From NCBI GenBank assembly GCA_025350695.1, contig JANXXI010000218.1:1-44553 (forward strand): a stretch of 44,553 bases of DNA, given 5' to 3'. The position numbers were made by a program, and so were the translations under genes. This stretch comes from Acidobacteriota bacterium. GTDB lineage: Bacteria > Acidobacteriota > Terriglobia > Bryobacterales > Bryobacteraceae. Each line of letters starts with the position of its first letter. The first letter of the stretch is position 1. The notes beneath the pieces are model-generated. The model saw only the letters and a list, made by a program, of their open reading frames with translations. It was not told the DNA's origin and did no database searches. Shown here piece by piece: positions 8,370 to 16,103 of the stretch.

Positions 8370-9473
8370 ATGGTGCGGATACCGAATTGGCCAGTTGCGG
8401 GCGAACGTGAAATCGAACTGTTGCGCGAAGTGCTGGATAACCCCCAGTGGGGCGGCTACAACCCCATGGTGACAAGGTTCGAAGAACAGTTTGCCGCTCT
8501 TCAAACAGTCAAGCATTGTATTTCCGCCGTCAATGGAACAGTGACCCTGGAATTGTTGCTGACTGCCGCCGGAATCGGTGCGGGCGATGAAGTAATTGTG
8601 CCGGCCATCAGCTTCGTGGCGACCGCCACTGCTGTATCGCGCGTTGGGGCAATTCCGGTGTTTGTCGATATTGAACCGTATAGCTTCAACATGGACCCGG
8701 CGTGCGCCGAACGCGCTATCACCGCCAAAACGAAAGCGATCATCGCCGTCCACTTCGGCGGGCCGTTGGCCGACATGGATCGTCTGATTCCTTTAGCCGA
8801 AGCTCACAAGTTGATCCTCATTGAAGACGCCGCCCATTCGCAAGGCGCGGAGTGGCGTGGCAGAGGCGCCGGCAGCATCGGTTGGGCTGGATCGTTCAGT
8901 TTTCAAAATGGAAAGGTGCTTACCGCCGGCGAAGGCGGCGCGTTGACAACCAACTCCGACGACGTCGCTGTGAAGCTACGATCGCTCTGCAACATTGGAA
9001 GAAAAGCTGCCGAGAACTTTTTCTTCCACTATGCATTGGGCACCAACGCGCGGTTAACAGGATTGCAGGCGGCAGTATTGATTGGTCAACTGGAGCGGTT
9101 TGGCCGGCAAGTTGATTTGCGCGTGAAAAACGCGACGAGCATCATAAGCGCAACGATAGCCAAGCGCGGCTTGACATGGCAACAAGTACCCGAACAGGTG
9201 ACGGCCAATAGCTGGTATCTGCTGTTGGGACGTGTCGATAGTTCCTACGGCCGTTCCCGCAATCAACTACATAAAGATCTTACGGCGCAAGGCATTCCAT
9301 GCACGCCCTTCTACCCGCATCCTCTATACAGAAACCCGTTGTACCTGAATGGCGGCTGTCGGGTGGAGCCTTGCCCTAACTCCGAAGCTTGCATCGAAGA
9401 CGCCTTCTGGTTGCCGCATCGCGTGCTGATGGCCGATGAAGAGTCCATTCAGGAAATTGCCACGGCGTTTTGA
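8370..9473 (+). CDS. DegT/DnrJ/EryC1/StrS-family PLP aminotransferase
   Basis: A 367-residue fold-type I PLP enzyme of the sugar aminotransferase group (or the related AHBA-synthase group). In order it shows WGGYNPMVTRFEEQFAAL, CISAVNGTVTLELLLTAAGI (phosphate-binding), GDEVIVPAISFVATATAV, the PLP-contacting Asp153 in LILIEDAAHSQGA, and the Schiff-base lysine Lys182 in SFSFQNGKVLTAGEGGAL. These enzymes transfer an amino group to a keto-sugar nucleotide in surface polysaccharide or natural-product routes. The sugar substrate cannot be told, and no other aminosugar genes adjoin it. The ATG at 8370 has AAAGG almost against it, so GTG at 8373 is an alternative start. The next gene is convergent and ends 6 bases away. 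Confidence 0.88.
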   Translation: MVRIPNWPVAGEREIELLREVLDNPQWGGYNPMVTRFEEQFAALQTVKHCISAVNGTVTLELLLTAAGIGAGDEVIVPAISFVATATAVSRVGAIPVFVDIEPYSFNMDPACAERAITAKTKAIIAVHFGGPLADMDRLIPLAEAHKLILIEDAAHSQGAEWRGRGAGSIGWAGSFSFQNGKVLTAGEGGALTTNSDDVAVKLRSLCNIGRKAAENFFFHYALGTNARLTGLQAAVLIGQLERFGRQVDLRVKNATSIISATIAKRGLTWQQVPEQVTANSWYLLLGRVDSSYGRSRNQLHKDLTAQGIPCTPFYPHPLYRNPLYLNGGCRVEPCPNSEACIEDAFWLPHRVLMADEESIQEIATAF

Positions 9474-9479
9474 AAACGG

Positions 9480-10017
9480 CTAACGCTTCGCCTTCACATC
9501 CGGCCGGGGATCTTTCACAAATCCGTCGCGATTCGGCATCTTCACCTTCGGCAATGTCTTCGCGTTCATCTCATCCTGCACTTCCACCAACCCGTTGAGG
9601 TTCAGTATGAAAGCAACCACCGCGTACACTTGGTCAGCCGTCATACTTCCCGGCTCCTTGAACGGCATGGCCCGATTCACGTAGTCCCACACGCCCGGCG
9701 CATGCGGCCAAAAACTGCCCACCGTCCGCAACTCCTTAGGCTTGCCTAGCGATCCGATTCCGCCAACCAAAGCCGCATCGTCCGCGCCCTCGCCCTTCTG
9801 GCCGTGGCATTTCGCACAACGCCGCTCGAAAATCTCCTTGCCCTCCACCGTTTCCGTGGCCACCGGGCAAACCCGCGCCCTCCCGCGTCACAAACTTGTC
9901 GGCCTTCAAAACATCCTTGTCCACAGCCATCCGCCCGATGTTTAGGCGCTCCGGCTTCTGCCCTTGCCCCGAAGCGGTAAGGATTGAAAGGACGGCCAAA
10001 ACTCTAAGCCTCCACAT
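9480..10017 (-). pseudogene. Sulfite dehydrogenase cytochrome c subunit, frameshifted
   Basis: Two frames together make one cytochrome c of about 179 residues. The first starts at 10017 with a signal peptide (MWRLRVLAVLSILTASGQG) and runs LNIGRMAVDKDVLKADKF to GAGLP. The second continues VATETVEGKEIFERRC, then CAKCH for covalent heme c and NRAMPF with a likely Met ligand. The LGR...GLP lead-in before the heme domain is typical of SorB/SoxD-like partners of sulfite dehydrogenases. Removing one base from the GGG at 9865-9867 (CCC on the coding strand) joins the frames as GLPVATETVEG without loss. The start overlaps the sulfite dehydrogenase stop by 14 bases, so the pair is co-translated. It is either a recent pseudogene or a sequencing indel; if the latter, it is the enzyme's electron acceptor. 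Confidence 0.8.
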
Positions 10018-11221
10018 GCGTCACCTTCCCGTCCGCCGCAATCCTCCAAAGTTTGACTCCGTTGAAATGATAGTGGGAGTTTCCGCCCCGCACCGCCAAC
10101 AACTCCTCGCGCGCAGGCTGCACGTATCCGCTTTCATCCACCGCACGTGAAGCGATAGTGGCTTCTTCCCCAGACCAATGGAAATCAAAACGAAAGCGCG
10201 TGAACGCCATCGGCAGCCGCGGTTCCTGCAGTTTTGCCTGCTGCCACCTCTTCCCTCCGTCGGTAGTCACCTCGACCCGTTCAATGCGTCCCTTGCCTGT
10301 CCAAGCCAGCCCGCTGATTTCAACATAGCCCCTCTTTGTCAACTTATGACCACCCGAAGGATTCGTGATCACCGACTTGGCTTCCATCGCGAATGTGTAT
10401 TGCCGCGCTTTGCCATCCGGCATCATGTCCGTGTATTTGGAAGTCTCCTCGCGGCTGGCCAACGGTTCAGCCACCACTTTGATTTGCCGCAGCCATTTCA
10501 CACTGACGTTGCCTTCCCACCCGGGCACAATCAACCGCAGCGGATAACCCTGCTCTGGCCGCAGCGCCTCACCGTTCTGCCCGTACGCCAACAGCACATC
10601 CTTAAGGCCCTTTTCAATCGGCAGGCTGCGGTGCATCTTACATGTGTCCCCACCCTCCGCAATGAACCACTGCGCACCAGCCTTCAAACCGGCTTCTTGC
10701 AATAACGTGGATAATTTCACGCCTGTCCACTCGCTACAACTGGCCAAACCAAAACCTGATTGCACATCAACGGCCACCTTCTCGCTCCATTCACGTCCTC
10801 CATTGCCGGCGCATTCCAGAAAATAGGTTTGCGATGCCGATGGAAGTCGCTTCAAATCAGCTATGGAAAAAACCAAAGGAGTGTCCACAAGCCCGTGAAG
10901 CAACAACTCATGATCTTTTTCCGAAAGCGCCGGCACGCCCGCATGATGCCTTTCAAAGTGCAGCGCGGCAGGCGTGACAATGCCCATCGTGCTGTCTAAG
11001 GGCGTGGTGCTGGAACTGGCCTCAGGATGCTTGTTGGTCCCCAGCAGACGGGCAACCTTCTGCTCCGGCGATCGTTCCCCATACAACCCAACGCCCTTGC
11101 CTAACTTGTTAATGCCTTCGTCTTCGCTTTGCTCATGGGGCTCAGTAGAGCAGCCCGTGAACAAGCCACCAAGCGCCGCGCCATACTTGATCCATCCACG
11201 CCGTGTTCGATCGGAACTCAT
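10004..11221 (-). CDS. Periplasmic sulfite dehydrogenase, molybdenum subunit (SoxC/SorA-like)
   Basis: A 405-residue sulfite oxidase-family enzyme that oxidises sulfite to sulfate using molybdopterin. The N-terminus has a twin-arginine signal (RTRRGWIKYGAALGGL) immediately followed by a lipobox-like FTGC, so it may be exported folded and lipid-anchored. The cofactor domain shows FLECAGNGGREW and the Mo-ligand Cys162 in LASCSEWTGVKLSTLL. The C-terminal dimerisation domain follows (VEISGLAWTGKGRIERVEVT, YVQPAREELLAVRGGNSHYHFNG). It lies between an alpha/beta hydrolase gene (4-base overlap) and the cytochrome c gene (14-base overlap), all on the minus strand, and so forms an operon. The cytochrome is the expected electron acceptor. 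Confidence 0.9.
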   Translation of the reverse strand: MSSDRTRRGWIKYGAALGGLFTGCSTEPHEQSEDEGINKLGKGVGLYGERSPEQKVARLLGTNKHPEASSSTTPLDSTMGIVTPAALHFERHHAGVPALSEKDHELLLHGLVDTPLVFSIADLKRLPSASQTYFLECAGNGGREWSEKVAVDVQSGFGLASCSEWTGVKLSTLLQEAGLKAGAQWFIAEGGDTCKMHRSLPIEKGLKDVLLAYGQNGEALRPEQGYPLRLIVPGWEGNVSVKWLRQIKVVAEPLASREETSKYTDMMPDGKARQYTFAMEAKSVITNPSGGHKLTKRGYVEISGLAWTGKGRIERVEVTTDGGKRWQQAKLQEPRLPMAFTRFRFDFHWSGEEATIASRAVDESGYVQPAREELLAVRGGNSHYHFNGVKLWRIAADGKVTHVEA

Positions 11222-12087
11222 TCGGTGATCACTCCGTTCTTCTTCAGAAAATCAAAAATCTTCGGATACAATTCGTCCAACTTTTCCGGGGGAAAACCGT
11301 GCCGGCCTTTGGGAACCGTAATCAACTCCGCTTGCGCCCCAGCTTTTTTCAAAGCCTCCGTGAGATTCACACCATGTTGGTAGGGAACCGTTTGATCCGA
11401 ATCGCCATGCAGCGTAAGCACGGGCGGCAAGTTCTTCCTTACGTAAGTCATCGGCGAAGCGCGTTTGGCGACCTCTAGACGGTCCGGCCGCTCCGGCAAC
11501 CAGGTGGTCGCATACGTCCGCACATTCGCCCCAGACAGTTGATCGGCCACATCGGTGATGCCATAGAAATTGACCACTGCCCGAACCTTAACCGCCTTTC
11601 CTAGATTTGCACTGGCTGGAGTCATGCCCACCATCAACGCCAAATGCCCGCCGGCCGAACCGCCCGTCACGACAATGCGCTTCTTGTCGATTTTGTACTT
11701 TGAGGCGTTCTTGAACACCCAGTCAGCAGCTTTCAACGCATCCTCGACGGCCGCCGGCGCAAGAGCGTCCTTCGCCAGGCGGTACTCAACGTTAGCCACA
11801 ACGAATCCTTTTTCCAGGTAGCGAAGGCAAATCGGAACCACTTGCGACTCCTTCGTTCCACCCGTCCAACCACCGCCATGAATCACAATAACGCCAGGGC
11901 GAGAGCCCGGCTTCGCGTTCTTCGGAACCATCACATCCAACTTAGTAGCCCCATAACTCGAGTACGGAATGTTGGCATGCATCTCCACCCAATCGGGCAG
12001 CTTCGGAGGACCCGGAACGGCCGGTTGCGAATACAACCCCACTGAGGTCGTCAAAAATAAGAGCGGAGAAAGGCGCCTAATGTGCAT
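11218..12087 (-). CDS. Secreted alpha/beta hydrolase (BD-FAE / esterase-lipase type)
   Basis: A 289-residue exported esterase. The signal peptide is MHIRRLSPLLFLTTSVGLYS. The oxyanion-hole HGGGW is at 70-74, the nucleophile is Ser144 in TGGSAGG, the acid is the Asp in HGDSDQTVP, and the base is the His in KGRHGF near the end, so the catalytic set is complete. The layout fits the BD-FAE/hormone-sensitive-lipase group acting on acylated carbohydrates or small esters; the substrate is unknown. The start at 12087 begins the signal peptide. The frame stays open to 12126, but that would overlap the divergent gene. Its stop overlaps the sulfite dehydrogenase start by 4 bases, so the two are translationally coupled although their chemistry is unrelated. 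Confidence 0.87.
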   Translation of the reverse strand: MHIRRLSPLLFLTTSVGLYSQPAVPGPPKLPDWVEMHANIPYSSYGATKLDVMVPKNAKPGSRPGVIVIHGGGWTGGTKESQVVPICLRYLEKGFVVANVEYRLAKDALAPAAVEDALKAADWVFKNASKYKIDKKRIVVTGGSAGGHLALMVGMTPASANLGKAVKVRAVVNFYGITDVADQLSGANVRTYATTWLPERPDRLEVAKRASPMTYVRKNLPPVLTLHGDSDQTVPYQHGVNLTEALKKAGAQAELITVPKGRHGFPPEKLDELYPKIFDFLKKNGVITE

Positions 12088-12120
12088 AGAACCATTTAAT
12101 CTTATATTGAGGGGTTCAAA

Positions 12121-12819
12121 ATGCACAAACCCGTATTCGCCATTTTAGCCGCGGCGTCTCTTTGGGCCGAGGGCTCAGGCCGCATCGAAAGTATTTATTC
12201 AGCAAAGGGATTCGCTTTGACTGCCGACCCATCATCCCCGCAATGGCGAAGCGTCAAACCGATCATTTCGGACAAGGATCACTACGGCAAACTCGTCGAT
12301 GGCCATCGCACGGAGATCCGTTCGCGCTGGACGGACACCCATCTCTACATACTTTTTACTTGCCCCTACCGCGAACTGAATCTGAAGGATAACCCCTCCA
12401 CGGCGGATGAGACCAACAAGTTATGGAATTGGGATGTGGCCGAAGTCTTCATAGGCAGCGACTTCGAGCACATTTGGCAATACAAGGAACTTCAAGTCTC
12501 GCCGCAAGGCGAATGGGTCGATCTGGACATCGACCGCAGGACTCCTCTACCGGAGGGCGGCTCGAAATGGAACTCCGGCTTTCAGGTGAAGGCGCGGCTG
12601 GACAAGGAAAAGAAGATCTGGTACGGGGAGATGGAAATTCCCCTTTCCGCAATCGACCCGCGACCGGTGCGCGCCGGCAACGAAATGCGCGTGAACTTTT
12701 TCCGAATTCAAGGCGCCAAGGAAAATAAGAAGTACATTGTTTGGCAGGAAACGGGAGTGCTAAACAATCACGTTCCAGAGGCCTTTGGGCGAATCAAGCT
12801 GGTAAAGAATAGCAAGTGA
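12121..12819 (+). CDS. Secreted CBM9-like carbohydrate-binding protein
   Basis: A 232-residue protein with a signal peptide (MHKPVFAILAAASLWA) followed by one domain of the family 9 carbohydrate-binding fold. Visible features are TDTHLYILFTCPY (the family's D-x-x-LY-h strand), NKLWNWDVAEVFIG (the W-x-x-D-x-x-E-h-F core), KELQVSPQGEWVDLD, WNSGFQVKARLD and WYGEMEIPLSAI, ending MRVNFFRIQG. Such stand-alone domains are often linked to sugar-cleaving enzymes, and here the gene overlaps the following hexose-phosphate mutase gene by 4 bases (GTGA). It is divergent from the hydrolase gene with 33 bases between start codons. The ligand is unknown. Confidence 0.82.
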   Translation: MHKPVFAILAAASLWAEGSGRIESIYSAKGFALTADPSSPQWRSVKPIISDKDHYGKLVDGHRTEIRSRWTDTHLYILFTCPYRELNLKDNPSTADETNKLWNWDVAEVFIGSDFEHIWQYKELQVSPQGEWVDLDIDRRTPLPEGGSKWNSGFQVKARLDKEKKIWYGEMEIPLSAIDPRPVRAGNEMRVNFFRIQGAKENKKYIVWQETGVLNNHVPEAFGRIKLVKNSK

Positions 12820-14183
12820 CAACGGGGCAGACGTTACGGATCTCGCAAGTCGGTCTGCGCGGTGTGGTGGGGCGCGGTTTAAGCGCCAGCCACATAATGG
12901 ATTTCGCCTCGGCCTTTGGAACGTTTATGGAACCCGGCCGGCCAATCTTGCTTGGCCGTGACCCGCGAGCCAGCGGCCGCATGATTCGGGAAGGCGTGGT
13001 CAGTGCGTTGATGGCGTGCGGACATCAGGTTGTCGACCTGGGCGTTGCCTCCTCGCCGGTGATTCAACACGCAATCGGCAGGCTTGACGGGGCCGGTGGC
13101 ATCTCCATTTCCGCCAGCCACAACGCCTCCGACTGGAATGCGCTGCGTTTCTTCGGACCCAGCGGCGTGTATCTCTCCTCATCGGAGGCCAGCGAACTAC
13201 TGGATATTTATCACCTCAAGAAATTTCGCTATCACGATTGGGATAAACTCGGGTCTCTTCGCGAAGACGATACCCAGCTCGATGCTTATCTCGATGATCT
13301 TGCCCGGGCCTATCCCCTTGATCGCTTACGCCGATTCAAAGTGGTGGTGGATTGCTGCAATGGCACCTCGTCTCTGATCCTTCGTCGCATGAATGAACGC
13401 TTCGGCTGCGACTTCATTTTAATCAATGAGAAAATCGGCGGCGCGGCATTCGCCCACGAACCCAACACTTCCTGTGCCACTGTCTCGCTCCAATTGGCTC
13501 CTCTAGTAAAGCCCCTTGGAGCCGACGCCGGGTTCCTGTTCGACGCCGATTCGGACCGCGTGGCCTTTGCCACCGAAGCCGGCGTACCCGTCTCTGAAGA
13601 AATGGTGCTGCCGCTTCTTGCCGATTATCTACTTCCGAAGTCCACCGGGAAACTAGTGATCACCAATCTATCTTCCTCCGCCCTGCTTGAAGAAATCGCC
13701 TCGCGGCATAACAGCAAAGTCCTGCGTGTGCCAGTTGGCAGGCAGGCCGCGATTGATGCACTATCCAGTTATCGGCCAGATCAAATTGCCCTGGCCGGCG
13801 AAGGCACAGGCGCGGTCATGATGCCACAATTCCGCTTCGTCTACGATGGCATTGCCTCCATGTTGGCCATTCTCTCTGTTCTGGACGAAAGACGCCAATC
13901 CCTCTCTCGCATTATGGCCAGCTACCCGCCCTATTCAATCTTAAAAGGCGAGTTGCCAATCACCAGTTCCCGCATCCCCGCCCTGCTGATGGATCTTCGC
14001 CATCGGTACTCGGACGGCGCAATCGATGCCACCGACGGGCTTCGCGTTGCTTGGCCCGACAAATGGTTCCACGTCCGCGTCAGCCAAACTGAGCCCATTA
14101 TCCGAGTCATCGCCGAACAACGTGGCGACCCGCCCGCTGAGCTCTTCGAAAGCCTCATGGATCAAGTAAGGAGCCTCCGCTAA
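12816..14183 (+). CDS. Phosphohexomutase, divergent first copy of a tandem pair
   Basis: A 455-residue alpha-D-phosphohexomutase of the phosphomannomutase/phosphoglucosamine mutase superfamily, starting with GTG. It has the four-domain layout: LRISQVGLRGVVG at the N-terminus, the phosphoserine loop ISISASHNASDWN with Ser101, the metal loop DADSDR, and the phosphate-binding RVSQTEPIIRVIAE at the C-terminus. Compared with its neighbour it is degenerate at two places. The active loop is SASHNA instead of TASHNP, and the sugar loop reads GEGTGAVMMP where the second copy has GEGSNGGIIFP. It may therefore have changed substrate or lost activity. Its stop TAA shares one base with the next gene's ATG. 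Confidence 0.85.
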   Translation: MTTGQTLRISQVGLRGVVGRGLSASHIMDFASAFGTFMEPGRPILLGRDPRASGRMIREGVVSALMACGHQVVDLGVASSPVIQHAIGRLDGAGGISISASHNASDWNALRFFGPSGVYLSSSEASELLDIYHLKKFRYHDWDKLGSLREDDTQLDAYLDDLARAYPLDRLRRFKVVVDCCNGTSSLILRRMNERFGCDFILINEKIGGAAFAHEPNTSCATVSLQLAPLVKPLGADAGFLFDADSDRVAFATEAGVPVSEEMVLPLLADYLLPKSTGKLVITNLSSSALLEEIASRHNSKVLRVPVGRQAAIDALSSYRPDQIALAGEGTGAVMMPQFRFVYDGIASMLAILSVLDERRQSLSRIMASYPPYSILKGELPITSSRIPALLMDLRHRYSDGAIDATDGLRVAWPDKWFHVRVSQTEPIIRVIAEQRGDPPAELFESLMDQVRSLR

Positions 14184-15538
14184 TGGCTCGCGAACACTTG
14201 CTGAAAATCGGCGTTTCCGGCGTACGCGGCGTAGTGGGCGATTTTCTTACCCCCGGTCTGGCGCTCTCTTTCGCGCAGGCTTTCGGGACCTATGTAGGAC
14301 GGGGACGCGTTGTGCTTGGCCGTGATTCACGCACCAGCGGCCCAATGTTGCAGCATGCCGTCGCCTCAGGCTTGCTTTCCACCGGGTGCGAAGTCATTGA
14401 TGTCGGTGTTCTTCCCACGCCCACGCTTCAGTTGTATGTGGCTCACACCGGCGCGCAAGGTGGCATTTCACTTACCGCTTCCCACAATCCGCCCGAATAC
14501 AATGCGCTAAAGCTGTTCAACAAGGAAGGGCAGTTTTTTAATCACTACGAACGTTCGGAGCTCATCGACCTCTACCACCAAGGCCGTTTTGATGAGGCAA
14601 TGAACCACGAGATCCGCCACGTGAGAAAGGAAGGGGATGCCGCGTTGAACATCCACACCTCCAAAGTGCTTGCCCATGTGGACGTCGAATTGATCCGCTC
14701 AAAGAAGTTTCGAGTGGCCCTCGATTCCGTGAACGGCGCCGGCTCTGTCATGTCGCCAGGCTTTCTTACTTCCGATCTGGGTTGCGATCTCCATGCCATT
14801 TCCATCGACCCGGCCAAAATTTTTCCTCGCGTCGCCGAGCCTCGTCCGGATACATTGGACGACTTGTCGGAACTCGTCACCCGCACCGCCTCGGCCATCG
14901 GCTTCGCCCAAGATCCGGATGGGGATCGCCTCGCTGTCGTCGATGAGCATGGCAATGTGCTGGATAATGACGACGTCCTGGCGCTAGTTACCAAGCACGT
15001 CTTGCCTCGCTTCCCCGGCGACGTTGTGGTGAACCTCACAACTTCTTCAGTGATGGACGATCTGGCTGCCGCCGAGGGCCGCAAGGTTTGGCGGACACCG
15101 GTTGGCGAGGCTAACGTCGTCGAAATGATGCTTGCCGTTAAATGCGCCATCGGCGGAGAAGGTTCGAACGGAGGCATAATCTTCCCAGCCGTTCACTACT
15201 GCCGCGATAGCTACACCGGCATGGCCTTTCTCCTTGAGATGATGGCCCAAACCGGCAAGACAGTCTCGCAGTTGGTGGACGAACTGCCTCGCTATTTTCG
15301 CAAACTGGGCAAGGTAACGTTCGGCCACGGGCGTCTTGGAAACCTGATGCAAGCTCTTGAGGAAAATTTCCCGGACGCCACAACAGATCGGTCCGATGGG
15401 TTGAAGTTAAGTTGGGCCGATGCCTGGATTCACGTCCGGGCCTCAAACACGGAGCCGCTGCTACGCTTAGCGGCCGAAGCGAAGAGTTTGAATCGAATGG
15501 AAGATTTGTACGGGCAAGTTACCAGGTTACTAAGTTAA
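14183..15538 (+). CDS. Phosphoglucosamine mutase / phosphomannomutase
   Basis: A 451-residue phosphohexomutase with all expected signatures: IGVSGVRGVVGD at the N-terminus, the phosphoserine loop SLTASHNPPEYN with Ser100, the metal loop DPDGDR near residue 245, the sugar-specificity loop GEGSNGGIIFP and the phosphate site RASNTEPLLRLAAE. The GEGSNGG loop favours a GlmM-like role (glucosamine-6-P to glucosamine-1-P for peptidoglycan), but mannose/glucose phosphomutases of this clade look alike, so I do not assign a symbol. It is the second of two tandem copies (TAATG junction). The downstream gene is convergent. Confidence 0.9.
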   Translation: MAREHLLKIGVSGVRGVVGDFLTPGLALSFAQAFGTYVGRGRVVLGRDSRTSGPMLQHAVASGLLSTGCEVIDVGVLPTPTLQLYVAHTGAQGGISLTASHNPPEYNALKLFNKEGQFFNHYERSELIDLYHQGRFDEAMNHEIRHVRKEGDAALNIHTSKVLAHVDVELIRSKKFRVALDSVNGAGSVMSPGFLTSDLGCDLHAISIDPAKIFPRVAEPRPDTLDDLSELVTRTASAIGFAQDPDGDRLAVVDEHGNVLDNDDVLALVTKHVLPRFPGDVVVNLTTSSVMDDLAAAEGRKVWRTPVGEANVVEMMLAVKCAIGGEGSNGGIIFPAVHYCRDSYTGMAFLLEMMAQTGKTVSQLVDELPRYFRKLGKVTFGHGRLGNLMQALEENFPDATTDRSDGLKLSWADAWIHVRASNTEPLLRLAAEAKSLNRMEDLYGQVTRLLS

Positions 15539-15597
15539 TTCCTGAAGTGGAAAACCGTTAGTGGCGAGCCGCGATCGTAAGGGAGCGGTCCCCTAGC

Positions 15598-15936
15598 TCA
15601 ATTAGTCCCCGGCTTGACCTGTTCTTTCGGATATCGAAACTCCATCTCGCCGGGACGCATCATTTCCAGATTCTTGCGAATCTCCAACTGTTGCGCATCC
15701 GGATCTTTCTTGATGTTCTGGTTATACCTGCGCAACGTCTCAACGGACTGCTTCAAGGTCTCCGTTTCAGCTTCGAGCATTTCGATTTGCTGACGCTTCT
15801 CTTTAAGCGACCGGTAACCCTGCGGGCCCGCGATAAACATCGCCACATAGCCGAACAAGACGACCATGCCGACGGCATAACCGAAGCGTTTCAAAACAGG
15901 CTGGAGGGAATCGGGGGTCACGGTACGTCCTACCAT
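15598..15936 (-). CDS. DivIC/FtsB-like septum protein
   Basis: A 112-residue bitopic membrane protein of the septum formation initiator family. A short cytoplasmic tail precedes one membrane segment (YAVGMVVLFGYVAMFIAG, about 20-37), followed by a coiled coil (EKRQQIEMLEAETETLKQ, about 45-75) and the family's short C-terminal segment (LEIRKNLEMMRPGEMEFRYP), where RxxLxMxxPGE resembles the FtsB/DivIC pattern. Such proteins bridge FtsL and FtsQ in the divisome. It is convergent with the mutase gene, 59 bases apart. No other division gene is near. Confidence 0.8.
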   Translation of the reverse strand: MVGRTVTPDSLQPVLKRFGYAVGMVVLFGYVAMFIAGPQGYRSLKEKRQQIEMLEAETETLKQSVETLRRYNQNIKKDPDAQQLEIRKNLEMMRPGEMEFRYPKEQVKPGTN

Positions 15937-15977
15937 TCTATATAATCCTGGGGCCGTTGCAATATACTCTTGACGTT

Positions 15978-16103
15978 ATGGTGGAAAAAATCTTAATCAT
16001 AGGCGCGTCGACGGGCCGGACTAAAGATCGAAGCCCCCGATGGGAATCCCCGATGGGAATCAGCGATGAGCCGCAAACCTTGGCAATCTTCACGCAATCT
16101 TAA
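15978..16103 (+). pseudogene. Truncated remnant of a nucleotide-binding protein gene
   Basis: A 41-codon frame begins MVEKILIIGASTG, which looks like the first beta strand and glycine-rich turn of a Rossmann-type enzyme. It then loses protein character (RTKDRSPRWESP onward) and stops inside the 3' end of the convergent amidohydrolase gene. The breakpoint region contains a 13-base tandem duplication (CCCCGATGGGAAT twice). I read this as the 5' end of a gene whose body has been lost. It could also be chance, since only 13 residues look real. Confidence 0.3.

Noticed and set aside
8349-8753. Upstream extension of the 84-aa gene to 219 residues
   Set aside because: The extra part is antisense to the N-terminal third of the aminotransferase, and the ribosome site supports the start at 8348.
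15559-15596. GAGCCGCGATCGTAAGG-type sequence with weak pairing between convergent genes
   Set aside because: It resembles short palindromic repeats of related genomes and might be a terminator, but the stems are only 4 bp and no second copy is in the window.
16036-16062. Possible third copy of the hairpin repeat (CCCCCGATGGGAAT region)
   Set aside because: Only one arm resembles the repeat. The second arm is a tandem duplication and not an inverted one, and the flanks do not match.
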